A stretch of DNA of 64,000 bases from Dipteris shenzhenensis (lineage: Eukaryota; Polypodiophyta; Polypodiopsida; Gleicheniales), in assembly GCA_047967505.1 (NCBI GenBank), contig CM106539.1; one strand, written 5' to 3'. Of the stretch, positions 10,620-24,130 are shown piece by piece (position 1 is the first letter of the stretch; the number at the start of each line of letters is the position of its first letter). The position numbers were made by a program, and so were the translations under genes. The notes under the pieces were generated by a model. That model saw nothing but the letters and a program-made list of their open reading frames with translations. It was not told where the DNA came from and did no database searches.

Positions 10620-13045
10620 CATTGAAGAACAATCCAGCAAGAAGAGACTTTACCACCTCCACATTGATTTAGAAGAAGAGTATGCACCTGTGCAAAAATA
10701 ACAGAAGGGTCCATAAGTAGGTGTAATGCAAAGAAAGAACATGAGGATAAAAGGCTTACAGCATATCGATTTATGGTGTGATGAAAGCATTTACTCAAAT
10801 TGTCCAATCAGTAACTTTACTCCTCCATTTTTCAATCTGACAACACTATTGAAGTTTGTGGGTGATGGTAATAAGCGCCTACTTGGATATGTAAAAGCTC
10901 ACTCTGTGGCCGGCTGTGGAAATGTACAAAGGCTTTTTACCACCAAGAGATGGGAATGAAATTGTAACAGGTAGCAGAAAGCTCTAAATTGAAAGAGTAG
11001 CTACAAAGAGAAATTGAAGAACACATGATGACAAAGAAGATGTTGAGGAAAGCCAGAAGAAAAGCCACACCCTTGGGAGACTTAGAAATAGAAAAATGCG
11101 TAACCTTGCGAATTTGAAAGCTAGCAGCGGAGGATGGAAGCACCGAGTTCAGAAAAGCAAGGTAAGTCTTCTTTTGTTTTTGCGATTTTGAATGCAATAG
11201 AAAGACAATGATTACTTGATGATAATAGCAATTGAGCTTAGAAAAACTCATTTGTTTGTGCTTGTTGTAGGAAAATTCTTGAGCCTCGGAAAGAAAATGT
11301 TGATCCGAATGCCTCTCCAGTAAAACAAATGAAAGGTTTATTGTCAATTACAATTGCGAAAAGTATGCTAGAGGAGAAAAAATTTAAAACAATCAAACGC
11401 ACTTGTGTAACAGATTGTAGATAGAAACAAAGTTGATGTATCCAAGGGGTACTCGATGAGAGTGGAGTGAGCAGGAAAGGTTACACTTCCATTTTCAATG
11501 CAGTATCAACAACCTTGAAACATCAGAGGATAAAACCTATGCGCTTACCGAAGCCTACGGAAGTATGGAAGTTAAGAGTCCTACTCAACTAACAAGTAAA
11601 TGACTATATTGAAAGTTGTATGCATATTAAAGGAGTGTACAAAAGTGATAATGGGACCACTATATATAACGCTTTTAACAACATTTTTGTCGATCTTCAA
11701 CACGTGCAAAGGAGAATGGTTGAGTTTTATGATATGACATTTGAAGAGTGTCAGGGCTTCTGAAATTTGTTATAAAAAAATATTGAATGAGTGACCATCA
11801 CTCTAATGAACAAAGCTATTGATTGCTCAATTACAATAGCAGACTCAAAACACTTCAGTGTGCACTCAAAAAAGCACATTTGGTGGCTAGGCACATTTGA
11901 GGTAAGCACACTTAGATTGAAAGTGGTTTTTTCAAAAGTATAATGTATTTATTAATGTTTGAATCTTCAATTGTATTTTCAATGGCAAGTTAAAACAGAG
12001 GACCACCAAACTCTTAATTGGGTATTCCAATGCATAGAAATACCTGCAATTATTAAAGATCAAGTTCAAGGAGGGTATCTACATGTTGGCGACAAAGGTG
12101 ATTTTTAGGTTGATTGGCATATGGTAGGTGACCTCAAGAACCTCAAGTGTATGTTCAACATATGTAAAGGAGGTAATTCAAAATCTCCATGCTTTTACTA
12201 CAAGTAGCCAGCATATGTTATGGACCCCAAATGGTGGAGGAAGGCACCTAACAGAGATAAGATTGATCCAAATTTCAAAGCCATTCTTGATATCCCTTTG
12301 TTTAATGTACATATATACACATTACAGGCTTTATGTCGAATCATTGAGAAGTTGGCATTTTTGTATATTGGTTTTTCCTGGAAGCTTCATCTTCAAAAGT
12401 GTAGGAAGGACGCACGTTAAGCAATCGAGAAAGTATTGTCGGATATTGGGCTCCATGGAGGAGATGTTCATATCACAACAGATCTAGAAAAATAAAAAAA
12501 TGGAACGAAAGTGCCCATCAAGCCATCTATTGGTGGAGCGAAGGCTAGAAGGTTTTTATCACAGCCATAGGGCAAGAGAAAACCAAGCAAACAATCATGC
12601 TATGTTTCAAGAGTGCAGTATGGCGTTTGGAGGCATGCACAGAATGCAATTAAAGATCACGAAGTAGACAAAATTGCACGAACTATTAAAACAGGAAGTA
12701 TGAAAATCCTTAGACAAGCTTTTCATACTTTTTGATCAATAGACTTGGACCAAGAATTATCACCGTGCATTGGAGGAGGAACTGAAGACTTTTGGAAATT
12801 CAATGAAAGAAGCTTGGACAACTTGCAACATTACATGTTAGATGGTAATAAAATTTCATTCTTTTCTTATTGGCATTTCCTTATGTTATCTCTTAATTGA
12901 ATGCGACTTCTTGTTTATTGTAAATGCTACATATTATCTACAACCATCTTCCATATTTTGTAAAAGAAGATCGATGCCCTGCAATTTGGTCAACCTCAAT
13001 CAAATGAAAATGATAGCAAACCAAAAGACAAGATTACTCACCTTC
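10620..13045 (+). pseudogene. Transposase pseudogene (gene A, copy 1)
   Basis: Degenerate exons collinear with gene A of the intact element. About 10640-11163 carries RLYHLHIDLEEEYAP and LQHIDLWCDESIY; about 11272-11900 carries a degraded KENVDPN and HIWWLGTFE region; about 11993-12838 carries WVFQCIEIPAIIK and PKWWRKAPNRDKIDPNFKAI; about 12950 carries a damaged CPAIWST. In-frame stops (for example AAATAA near 10697) and frameshifts abolish function. The last exon is cut at the start of the 446-bp direct repeat at 13046, so the catalytic-Glu region is lost. Confidence 0.88.
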
Positions 13046-15077
13046 ATCGACACCCAAATAAAGCCATGCCAAGAACAAGTATTCAGAATGGCAGTCTAAC
13101 TTGTAAAGCTATGCATGATCGCTTAATCTTGAGAGCTACACAGATACCTCATATATTGGCCAACGGAGTCTTCGACGTAAAAGGTGAGTGCGCAAAGATA
13201 CTCCAAGCATCTACATAGTTGCGCTGCAGAGTCACGGGGAGTACGCAATCACTTTGTGCCCAATCAAACTTTAGTTGGAGCACTCAAGCCAGTAAGAGGT
13301 GACTACTGTCTCAAATTACATGATATTTAACACTAGTGATAGGGTAGAGCACCATTTATAGCATGATAATAGTGAGTATGATGCAAATATAGCTCTTAAA
13401 CATCTACCATTTTTACGTGGGTATATACATAAATGAAATTTTCTTGTTCCAATAATGGAAATCAACCAGGGATTCACTTGGATCTTAGACGGTGCCCCTA
13501 TACATTGATACATACATTTAAGTATTTACATGTGGCATTTTAGTTTAGTTCATTTCTTCTTATTTGTTGTCATAAATCTATAGAATCTTCCACTATTCAA
13601 GATTGTGAGACTAGATAGATGGCTTAAGTGTACTAAATGTATGAGAATGCTTGAGGGGTAGATTTATATTTAAAGCCTCTATTGACTGGCAAGTTCTTTG
13701 CATTGTGATAAATTTCTAAACATATAAATGCATAGAAGTACATGATGAAATTAAAGTTAGATTTTCACACACACACACACACATACACACAACTAAATAT
13801 AAATGCATAGAAGTACATGATGAAATTAAAGTTAGATTTTCACACACACACACACACACACCCCCCTATGTGTGTACTTTTTTGGAAGAAGTATTTCCTG
13901 GACTTACCGTAAAAGCTAGACCATGACTTTTTTTCAAACATATGCTAGTCTGTGGGGAATTGCTGTTGGAGAATATTAATTTTTAATTGCCCATGGGACT
14001 TTGCATGGAAATGCACATATAAGGTGAAACGTTGCTTGTTGAATATGGACCGACTGGGTCGGCCTGAATACGTTGATGGCTATATAAAGCCTCCCACTCA
14101 AACCATTGGGATTCACCTTGCAGCTTCGATTCCCACGGATAATGCATGGTGCTTGGTCGTTTCTCCTTCTTTTTCTTTTGCTCTACGATAGCTTTTGAGC
14201 TATATTACCGCCAAAAGTTCTTGTCCATCCCGTGGTAAGATTGATAATAGGAGAGGCTAGCTGTGTGGACTCATTGTAAAGGAAAGAAACTGCTGATATA
14301 GACTTCCACTAGACCTCTTAGCTTGTATGACTGTAAGGAGATTCTGATCGACGCTCAGTCCAGGGATGAGACACGGCTCTTATACAATCATTGATCTCTG
14401 TCAGTAACTATATTGCCCATAGACTGATTCGGTATTGAGCGTAACTCTGCACGTAGAGATCGTGCTATTCTCCTTTGCATGGAGAGATGATAACGAGGTG
14501 ACTGAACGATCGAATTATGCATCAGTTTATTCCAAAGGCAAGGAGGGATATCACGGCACAACTAAAGGCCTGAAGACCACGCACCATTGATGGATAGTTT
14601 TCTACAACGGAAGCAAGCCAGGTATACAGTGATCGACACCCAAATAAAGCCATGCCAAGAACAAGTATTCGGAATGGCAGTCTAACTTTTAAAGCTATGC
14701 ATGATCGCTTAATCTTGAGAGCTACACAGATACCTCATATATTGGCCAACGGAGTCTTTGACGTAAAAGGTGAGTGCGCAAAGATACTCCAAGCATCTAC
14801 ATAGTTGCGCTGCAGAGTCACGAGGAGTACACAATCACTTTGTGCCCAATCAAACTTTAGTTGGAGCACTCAAGCCAGTAAGAGGTGACTACTATCTCAA
14901 ATTACATGATATTTAACACTAGTGATAGGGTGGAGCACCATTTATAGCATGATAATAGTGAGTATGATGCAAATATAGCTCTTAAACATCTACCATTTTT
15001 ACGTGGGTATATACATAAATGACATTTTCTTGTTCCAATAATGGAAATCAACTAGGGATTCACTTGGATCTTAGACG
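13046..15077. repeat. 446-bp direct duplication flanking 1.14 kb
   Basis: Segments 13046-13491 and 14632-15077 are both 446 bp, start ATCGACACCCAAATAAAGCC and end CTTGGATCTTAGACG. I counted about nine differences. They lack TG..CA ends and no primer-binding site follows the first, so an LTR pair is unlikely. The 1.14-kb spacer has a duplicated (CA)n block (about 13728-13862) and a TATATAAAG near 14080. The duplication has replaced the end of the transposase pseudogene and lies where gene B would be expected. Confidence 0.8.
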
Positions 15078-15756
15078 TGAGTTGGTGGAGACTCAGGAAA
15101 GTCATACACTACTACTGGCCTAAGAGCTTAGCCTTGTTGTCGCTTATTCTAAAGGTATGATGATTTTTTCACTAAGCATATTATTGTCATATTCCTATAG
15201 ACATGAATCGGGACCACTAGATGTCTATTACTAAATTTTAGTAAATAGTAATCTATATGATTAAATCCCTGGTCTCTATAAGATTCTTGTTTATAGCTTC
15301 AATAGAGATAAAACTTTCTCCATGTCAGACTAGACTAAAGTTTCTTCTATCCTCCGTCCTGGGATAATTTGTAAAAATATGTTTTAGAAGGTGTGAAGAG
15401 CTCACACCGTAAACATGGAGCATTTGGATGCCTGTGACTCAAATATTGAGGTGCCACACGGTGCACCACCATCCAAGGTCGATTCGATTTTGCTATATTA
15501 TAATAACCTATGATATTGTGACATCGATAACAAGTGGAGCTATGCATTGAAGCCTGTAGTCCCACAAATAAGGGGTCTTGTTCTAACTTGTCCTTGTTGT
15601 GGATGGATGCAGGTGAGTGGAGCTCCTTCAATATCATCCAGTATTTTTTTGAGCAAAATTATATGATCTTTTTCATAAGCTTTCTTGGTAGAGAATATCC
15701 TATCACAAATTGTCTTGATTGATAAGTCTAAGATGGATAATGTTTGTCTTGTAATT

Positions 15757-15796
<40 letters not shown>

Positions 15797-16800
15797 TAAC
15801 TAAATATGTGACTTACTGCATATTCACTACTCTAGCTCTATTCATTAATTTAGTTGAATTTTTACCTACTTTTTGCAATCATAAATTGTGACTAAAGAAA
15901 TACTTAAAATATCTAACAAGACACCTTCTACCAGGCCATTATAGAAAATTTCATTCTTTAATTTTGTGTCATTTTAATCATTTGATTATTCTTGCTAAGA
16001 ATCTACTTGTTGTTTCTATTTACCTATGTATGTAGTGTCCTTCCATGTTCTTGTTGAAGATAGAAGCATGAAGAGATATATCCCTACTATATGACTTGAT
16101 GAGGGGTAGACATATTGCTAATGATGGGCCTACCATAGGCTTAAGTTAGCCAAATGTACACTAGATATAAGGGCACAAGTCTTCTTTTGGTGCTTAATTC
16201 TATAGATCTAGCCAAAATTTTAAATTGTATATATAATATGTTGGCAAAAGTTTCCAAATATATTTATTTATTATATAAAACTTTGGTAAATTTTCATGGA
16301 CTTTATTTATACTTTTATAATCTTAAAGGCTAAACCTAGCTCTTTTTTTAATTTTAGTTTCAAATTATGGCACATATACCAAGCTTTTATTTTTATAAAA
16401 GCATATAAACTTTCACAAGCCATATAAAACTTTCGCTTATTAACAAAATTAACGCAAAAAAATCATCCCTACATGTGATGATGTCCTTTCCTCGGGGGTA
16501 CTTGATACTCTTGAACCCCTTTTCCTTTTCCCTACATCATTTAGAGCTCTTCATCAATATCTACTTGTGTCTAGACATCAACACAAGAAAATCAAGATAC
16601 ATGAAATGAGAGTCTACCATGTTTAGGATGCTCACCTCAGAAGGGAAGTTCACAATTCTCTTAAGGGAAACCTACCCTTATCTTGTGATTCTAATAAAGC
16701 AATCATATTTTAAAAGAGAGAAAACTTACACATTTAGCTGAAGACAAATATAAATTCAACTTGATATGAGGCATCATTTTGAGAAAATTTATTGAAGTGA
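15078..16800. other. AT-rich stretch of copy 1 with no recognisable gene
   Basis: This occupies the position where gene B lies in the intact transposon, but I found no similarity to B. It contains a (CA)n run at 15758-15793 and AT-rich DNA. Short ORFs here are not supported. Confidence 0.55.
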
Positions 16801-16810
16801 TGCTTCAGAA

Positions 16811-19069
16811 TGTGCTCAAGAAGGTGATTTGGCCTATTGGAGGCTTGCTCAATAGGCTAAATCACTTTGTTAAGCACTTTTCTTAGTAATTCTCTCAAGT
16901 GATATTTTAACATGTTGAGCACATTTTGAACCATCACTTCAATAAATTGTCTTTAAAAAAAAATTGTACCTGGAATAGGATGGTCCTTGACCCCAAAATC
17001 AGAAGTTGTTACCTTGGTCTCCATTTGGAAGCTCTTACCCTTGTTTGCTAGATTAGACAAAGAAAAAGTATTTCAATGGCATGACCAACCAAAAAAGGAG
17101 GAGAACTCGACCAAAATATGTCCTTGAAAGAGAAACTGGCACACATAAAGAGAAGATAGAGTTTTTATGAGGGCATTAAATGTATATAGCTAAAAATGCA
17201 AACATCTACTTAAGAAAGAAAGAATTCAAGATGTGTGCCCAAGAAAATGATTTGGGCTGTTGACCAGTAATCCAACAACCAAAATCGCTTTCTTAAGCAC
17301 ATTTTAACATTGCTTTGCATCCACATTTAATAGAGGCCCCACACTTCTTAAGGACATATGACATTGAAAAGCACACATTGAATGATGCACATTTTAACAT
17401 TGCTTTGCATCCAACATGGTGTAGGCGCATATACATCTCCCGGTACCTCAATCGTCTGCTTACTCGAGCTCTCTACTGTCTCATACCATCACTTGCACTC
17501 CAATCCGCTCTTTACTATCTAGTTCCGTCGCGTGCACTCCACATCTGTCATCTGTGCTCTAGGATCTGTTACCACGCTATAGAAACCAAGCTGCATGCAA
17601 AGGGTCTATCACACCTAGAGCTTCATATGATGAAGTCCATCCCTATTTTGAACCTACTTTGTTTATGCATCCATCAAGGAGTAAAGTTTGCTCAAGAAAG
17701 TGATTTGAGCTATTGTGCTAGGCTCCGACACTCCAAATTGATTTCTTAAGCACAAATCATAAATTTCTTTGTAAAGAGCACAAAATGCACATGTGTTTGG
17801 AATCTGGTAGGTTATATTGGAAACGTTCTCAAGAAAGAGATTTGGTTTGTTGGTCTTGTTACCAACTCTGCAAATTGCTTTCTTAGGCACACTTCTATAG
17901 AAGGTTTTTATTTTGGATTCTTGCTGGTGATATTCTTTGCAGTCTTTTGAATGTATTTGAAAATTGCAACATTTTGTGAAAATCTGGAGACATAGCTCTA
18001 GTGTGCTTAAGAAAGAAATTTGGGATCTTGGGCATCCCCTCAACACTAAAAATCGCTTTCTTAGGCACATGTATGAAGTTTGTTCCAAGGGTATTTTGTT
18101 TTAAAGTAGGAGCATCCGTTGCTTTTTCATTTGGAATTTTGGTGATGCTATTCTCTTCAGGCTTCTAAAAGGTAGTTGGAAATTGAAACAATAGCTGAAA
18201 ATATGGAGTAATAGGTATAATGTGCTCAAGAAAGCGATTTGGGAAGTTGGGAATCCTCCTAAACCTTAAAATCACTTTCTTAAGCACATGTATTAAGTGT
18301 GTTATGAGGATAGTTTGTTCTGAAGTAGGGGCACCAATTCCTTCGGATTTATTTATGTTGGAAGCATATATGATTGCGTTAATCAATGTTTTGAAATGTG
18401 CTTGGATACTGTTGATTTGATACATTGCTAGTTGTGTCATCTTTTAGCTGTGTTGGCCTTCTTATCAATTTAATGGAATGTGAGGGATAAACAGATTGTG
18501 TGGGATAGAATTTCAGTTATGTGCTTAAGAAAGCGATTTGGCCTGTTAGACTTTTCCCAACCCTCCAAATCTCTTTCTTATTTGCATATGTTTCTTGTTG
18601 TAGTTTTTGTCTTGTTCTTCTTCCTCTACCGGGCCAATAGGGACTACTTTAGATTTTCTACATTGCTGGTTGTGTTATCTTTCAGTTGTGTTGGAGTTCT
18701 GATCAATTTAGTAGAATGTAAGAGACAAACAGATTGTGTGGGATAGTTTTTCAAGAATGTGCTTAAGAAAATGATTTGGCATGTTGGACAATTCCCAACC
18801 CTCCAAATCGCTTTCTTAAGCACATTTTTGCATATGTTGTTGTTGCATGTTTTGTATTGCTCTTCTTTTTCTACAAGGCCAATAGGGACTACTTTTGATT
18901 CTCTACATTGTTTGTCGTGTTATCTTTCAGCTGTGTTGGAATATGATCAAATTAGTGGAATGTGAGAGACAAACAGGTTGTTTGGGATAGTTATTCAATA
19001 ATGTGCTTAAGAAAGCAATTTGGCCTGTTGGACAATTCCCAACCTACCAAATCACTTTCTTAAGCACAT
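16811..19069. repeat. Array of nine ~69-bp near-palindromes (hairpins), copy 1
   Basis: Near-palindromes at about 16811-16877, 17233-17301, 17687-17755, 17824-17891, 18001-18070, 18219-18288, 18519-18589, 18758-18825 and 19001-19069. The consensus left arm is TGTGCTTAAGAAAGCGATTT; the right arm is its complement, AAATCGCTTTCTTAAGCACA. A short centre with a GTTGG..CCAAC inner pairing gives a nearly continuous hairpin. Spacers are 70 to about 390 bp. The last three units lie in a duplicated block of about 240 bp. The array ends about 110 bp before the H3-like start codon of pseudogene C. Confidence 0.9.
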
Positions 19070-19176
19070 TTTTGCATATGTTCTTGTTGCATGTTTTGTC
19101 TTGCTCTTCTTCCTCTATAGGGCCAATAGGGACTACTTCTCTAATGAAGCCCTTGCTTGCAGGCTGGAAGACTATC

Positions 19177-21048
19177 ATGGCGAGGACAAAGCAGACAGCC
19201 CTATGGTGGTTGGTAAGGGGCCTCCCATTGCTCAAGCTGCTACTGCGCCTACTGCTAGTGCTAATGTCAATGGATCTCATAAGAGAAAAGGGAAGTCCAT
19301 GCATATCCTTAAATAGGAAAAGAAGAGGAGGTTTTCCCAAAAGGTGTCAGTGCTTATGGAGATAAGGAAGGCACAAAAGGCCATGGGATATGCAATACCA
19401 AAGGTTCCCTTTCAAAGGCTTGTGAGGGAGATTTGTGATTAGAATCAATTAGGTTATAGATGGCATAGGTCTTTAATGTTTGCCCTCCAAGAGTCAGTTG
19501 AAGATTGAATGATAGAATTTTTCTAGGATAGCATGATTGTTGCTGCTCATACTCATAGGGTCACCTCAATGGTAATGATTTTGAGATACTTAAGAGAGTT
19601 TGTTATAGATATAATAGACTCCTTCATCCTTGTGATTCGGTGGACTTGAAAATGAGGGATATTCTATTTGTGCCACTAGCAAGGAAACCAAAGGATGCAG
19701 GGATACATATAGAGGAGGTAACACACAAGGACACGAGGGGCAAGGGTGCTTATGAGCAGGCCATGATAGAGCAGAGGGATGCTTCCAACAGGCAATTCAT
19801 TTAAGAGACTGCCTTAAGGGACCTTGGAAATAATCAAAGGATAACTAAGTTGGGATCAAATATTATCCTCAAGTTTCAAGATGCCACTTCTATAAGAGAT
19901 ATAACATTGACCCAAGACTGTTTGTGAGCTTTGAGGTCACGAGTAGAGTGGATGACTGATGCAATTCTTTTTTCTATTCTCAGGTAATTGATCTTCATGA
20001 TTAGGTGATGAATATGGGTTAAGTTTCTTGATTAATTGATGATATGGACTGAATTTCTTATACAATGCCCTAATAACAACATTTTTACCAGCATGTATAG
20101 AGCAAGGTTAAGAGAGAAGCAACAACTTGAGATTCATGTACTAGATCCCTGCATGTCTCCCTTACTAAGAAATCCAAAGGTTCCTACAAGTGATCTTGTC
20201 AAGTGGTTTAAACACTGTGACTTCACCTTGATCACTCTCATCCTCTTACCTTATCACTTTGAGTAAGTGAATAATACATTTTACTTTATTTCTTCTATCA
20301 TTTGTTATTGTAATGTTGACTGATGTATTTGTCTTTTTTTGCAGCAACCATTGGAGCCTAGTGTGTATTGATCTTCAACAAAAACAAGCCTTTTGTATGA
20401 ATTCTCTCCATGGAACACATAGGGAGCTTGATCTGTATGTTTCCTTTCTTTAATATAGCCCTATATAAATAAACTTGTCTGAGTTGTTACTTCACCACCA
20501 TTGTGAACAATAGGAATTTATCTTGTAGAGGCCTAAAAAGGTTATTGGATGTCATGGATCATTGTCCTCCAAATGTGGACTTGCTAGATAGTGTTCAAAA
20601 TTTTGACTTAAAGGTAAGGACATTTCTAGATGTTCAATGACATTTTTGGCCTCCTCAATTATAAACCATATCTTAAGATTGTTAAGTTTGTGTAGGCACC
20701 ACAACAGGATGATTACAATTCATGTGGGTGGAGGACAATGATCCATGCCAAGTATTTGTTAGGTACTTACTTTATAGATGCGCAACTAGATAGAGTAAAT
20801 ATCTAAATCTATATATTCATAATGACTCTTGTACAAATATCATTGTAAAACAAAATATAGTCTAATCTTTCTTATTAGTATTCTTGATTTCAAGTTTCAG
20901 AGGATAGCTTTCCATCAGTGTATATGGATGGATATAGATCCATGGTCATGGAAAAGCTCCTAACTTATGCTCATAAATTATCCCAAGAGAGACACAGAGT
21001 GAGATCTAGAGCTAGTGCTTTCGGAACCAAGGAGCTTGTTGTTTGCTA
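19177..21048 (+). pseudogene. Histone H3-like / C48 protease fusion pseudogene (gene C, copy 1)
   Basis: It opens MARTKQTA (19177), identical to canonical H3, then frameshifts. Later H3-like blocks are recognisable: RKAQKAMGYAIPK, PFQRLVREICD, a degraded LQESVED, and VAAHTHRVTSM. Exons of the Ulp1/C48 part follow: LEIHVLDPCMSPLLRNPK and WFKHCDFTLITLILLPYH (about 20090-20265), NHWSLVCIDLQQKQAF and NSLHGTHREL (20345-20433), RLLDVMDHCPPNVDLLDS (20527-20612), APQQDDYNSCGWR (20697-20800) and an EDSF exon (20897-21048). The protease exons are better preserved than the H3-like exon, which holds several stops. Confidence 0.88.
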
Positions 21049-22230
21049 AAGGGATGGAGCCTACCACCATAAGTGGTACGAAGGAACAGGGGGGTGAGGA
21101 AACCATCATAGTTGAGGATAGTCCCAAAGAGTGGAAGAAAAGCTTTCCAGTGAGGCCCGTCATCAACATACGGAGGATCCACAATAGCTTGATGAGCAAA
21201 CTCCTTCAGAGCAGCCTTCATAGTAGCCTTTGACTTCATCTATATAGGAGTAGATATTGTCATCATAGTTGGACTTTAGATTTTGATTATGACTCACTCA
21301 TTGTATTGATACAATACCTATAATATGAGTTTTTATATATCTCAACAATCCCATTTGGGATGTCTCTACTTATGTATCACTAATTTTTGTATTGATACAA
21401 TTGACATGTAATATGAGTTTTGATTTGTCTCAATGATTAATCTAATGAGGGATGTCTTTACATTGAATTATTCTTTCTCTTATTGCAATGCATATAACAT
21501 GTAGCATTAGTCTATGGTAGAAATATGAATTCAAATCAAGACTCAAGGGTATCTTCTTACAAGGCTTTAAAGATAGCATATGGGAAATTAGTAAAATTAA
21601 GAAAGATCGAGACCTTATCACTTGTAAAAACCATAAGCTTTCCATTATGAATAATTCATGTACAAAAGTTTTATATAGGCTAACAAAATTCAGTTTGCAT
21701 TACTGTTCGTTACAATTGAAGGAGGAATGTTACAACTCAAAGTATGTATACAACTTTAGAGCTAGACTAGTAGTATAGCTTCTCCAGTATGTTTCCCAAT
21801 AATTGAGAGTACAAAGCTAGACTAGTAGCAACGGTTCTTTGGTTGCTCCTTGATTAGCTCAAGAAGAGATGACGATGAGATGTTGGAGCAGACATTAGAG
21901 GAGCAAATGGTATAGGAGGAGCTGGTGCACGAGGAGAAGATAGAGGATCGTGCACGTGCATCACATGCTCTAATTACAATAGAGTCCTCCTGAGGAGCTT
22001 CCATGTATAGTGGAAGCTAAAAGTCTCCACTATTGCCAACAATAGAAATTGCATTTAGAATAATATCCAGAAAAGCAACAGCCTACGAATGAGGATCAGC
22101 CTTCCCTATGAGTTGGACCATGGTAGATATATATACATGTACACAATCACTAAGATTAGTGTGGTTGTGGGTCACTAAATCATTGAGAAGTACTATACAT
22201 GTACAAAAATAATGAGAAATCCTATACATT
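21049..22230. other. Interval between C and D pseudogenes in copy 1
   Basis: Includes a GA-rich coding-like stretch (21050-21240) that could be the remains of the divergent C-terminal tail of gene C, then AT-rich DNA. No independent gene is supported. Confidence 0.5.
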
Positions 22231-22235
22231 GTTAT

Positions 22236-23535
22236 TGAGAAGTAATATAAAGAGTCTCTCCCACAATGCTTTTGCATTGAATTGTGCTCTCCCTCCTACG
22301 CAATAGTAGCTGTTGTAATGTTTTGTTAGTAAAAAATAAAGACAATGAATGAATCATGTGAATAAAGCAAATGAAGATAATAGAACCAATTTCTAAACAT
22401 TCTATGCACATTTTTGTTGTTGATGATGAATGAGAATTCTTTCGAAATACTGTCCTTTGTCTCCACATGAATGTCATGACACAATTGGGCTAGCATATAA
22501 CATTGTCCTATTGAGATTACACTTGCCAATATTCCATCTTCATAGACCTTGATCTCCATTACTTTGTTTTTAGGGCCAAACAAGTTAAGGTATTTGTCCA
22601 TTGGAGCTAATTTATCTTCAAATGAACCTACTGCGTTTGTAGTAAAAAGAAAATATATAATTATGGCTTGCAATCATATACTTAATGGTAACCATACTTG
22701 GCACCACCTCACAGTAGACCTTGTTCGATATTGATTTATCCCAACCATGATTCAAGAATTCAAGTTCCTCTTCATTTCTAGTTGCTTTGTAGGTGAACAT
22801 TTTTTTGCACACCTTGACTGGATACTTGTTAAACAAGTCAACAAAAACAGTGATTGGCATGCATACATTGATTTTTACAATTCTTGTAGCAATGCTTGGA
22901 TGTAAAAACATTGAAGTTCTACAAATATCTTAGCCCTGTATGTCTTTGTCACACTACTAGGGGGTATTGGCAAGTCTATTGTATTCCATGGCAGAAGATC
23001 TTGTTTCCTCAACACATCGTGAGTGTTTGCTTTGTCCAACAATCATTAAAATGGTCATAGAAGAAGTTACTTGTATGCTCTAATTGAGTTGTAGATCTAC
23101 CTTGATATTGTAATTCTCCTATTGCTCCATGAAAGACATCCAAGAATCCCAAAATGCACTCCACCGGCTGCCATTCTTCATATGATAATGGATATAGATC
23201 TGAAAACCAAAACACATTTTAGTTTACATAGAAAATAACAATGTTCGAAACTACCATTTCGAAATTGAAAGGGTTATACAATCACAATTGGGCCTGTGCC
23301 ATGGAAAATAATCTGGATAATCATGTAGCATGATTTCATTGTGCATATATACATGCTCAACTAGTATTTGCTTGATACCTTTCTTACCATTTATTGTTAT
23401 GAAATCTTTGACCCTGCCTTTCCAAGAGGCTAGAAATATATTATTCGACTGTGGTTTTTTCCTCCTAGTTGGCTGCATTAGCACCCAAATTTCTTTTGAA
23501 GCAACCATCTTTTGCCAGTGAGCATCCGCATTCAC
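22236..23535 (-). pseudogene. Gene D pseudogene of copy 1
   Basis: It matches gene D of the intact transposon along three exons. First (about 23535-23268): WVLMQPTRRKKP, NIFLASWKGRVKDF, EHVYMHNEI. Second (about 23200-22350): DLYPLSYEEW, CILGFLDVFHGAIGELQYQG, ATRIVKINVCMPITVFVDLF, HNYIFSFYYKRSR, and a final FSFIINNK. Third (about 22303 downward): LLLRRRESTIQCKSI. Frameshifts break the second exon. Intron positions are shared with the intact gene, which supports both models. The original start codon region is missing or unrecognisable. Confidence 0.85.
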
Positions 23536-24130
23536 CCTATTGGCAAAATTTATAGATGATATGGATGTTGTAGGTCACCAAGAAACAACTCTCACCTCTA
23601 TGTCTTTTTGCATTATGAGTTACACACTGCTTCGCATTGGGATGCCTTGGGTTGCCTATTGCCTTGGATGATTTGTGAAAGAGAACCAAACTTGCAAATG
23701 GGTGAAATGCAAGCGAGAGAACTAGGAGGAAAAGTAGGAATGCAAGCGACAAAGCTCGTTTAGGCAAGAAAGATGCCATGGGGTGCCTATTGCCATGGAT
23801 GGAAAGTGTGAGTAGGAGAACTAGGGGGAAAATAGGCCCAATCCTAGATTCAAGAAAGCACATTTAAATCTTTGATTTGTACAAGCGGGAAAACTTTTTT
23901 ACAAGGGAAATCATATTTGATTCTGTGATCTTTTTTTGAAAATGACTCCTTGTCAGGGTTATACATTTGTACATCTGTAAAGTTTTGTGTCTTTCTCTTA
24001 TTATGTGAACTATTTTGTATTTTCTCTATATTCTCAATGTTATGTTGGCCCTCTTGTGATTGGTGGAGAGGGATTTTTCATTTTGGCCAAGGCCCAAAAG
24101 GCCCAAAAAATGATTCCTTTTTTTCCTAAT

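Larger units (their letters stand above)
7989..24130 (+). mobile_element. Decayed copy of the giant TIR transposon (copy 1)
   Basis: The left end (7989-8021) and the reverse complement of the right end (about 24098-24130) both read ATTAGG-type, A-run, GGGAA-TC, ATTTTGGGG-type, matching the termini of the 41181-60269 element. Subterminal DNA inside the right end is also homologous in both copies (ATTTTCTCTTAT/ATATTCTC.., GTTACGTTGGCC/GTTATGTTGGCC). Inside, in the same order and orientation, are pseudogenes of A (transposase), C (H3-C48 fusion) and D, plus a hairpin array before C. All carry stops and frameshifts. An LTR element has inserted 33 bp inside the left end. I see no target-site duplication. 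Confidence 0.85.

Noticed and set aside
14020-14520. Possible small RNA gene after TATATAAAG near 14080
   Set aside because: No snRNA, snoRNA or SRP RNA boxes could be recognised.
13046-15077. LTR retrotransposon with 446-bp LTRs
   Set aside because: No TG..CA ends, no primer-binding site and no target duplication were visible, so I list it only as a direct duplication.
15078-16800. Gene B remnant in copy 1
   Set aside because: I compared landmarks of B (acidic stretch, lysine-rich tail, KRKLDFS) with all frames here and found no match.
16811-19069. CRISPR-like array of palindromic repeats
   Set aside because: Spacers vary from 70 to about 390 bp, units are full hairpins, and the context is a eukaryotic transposon with spliced genes.
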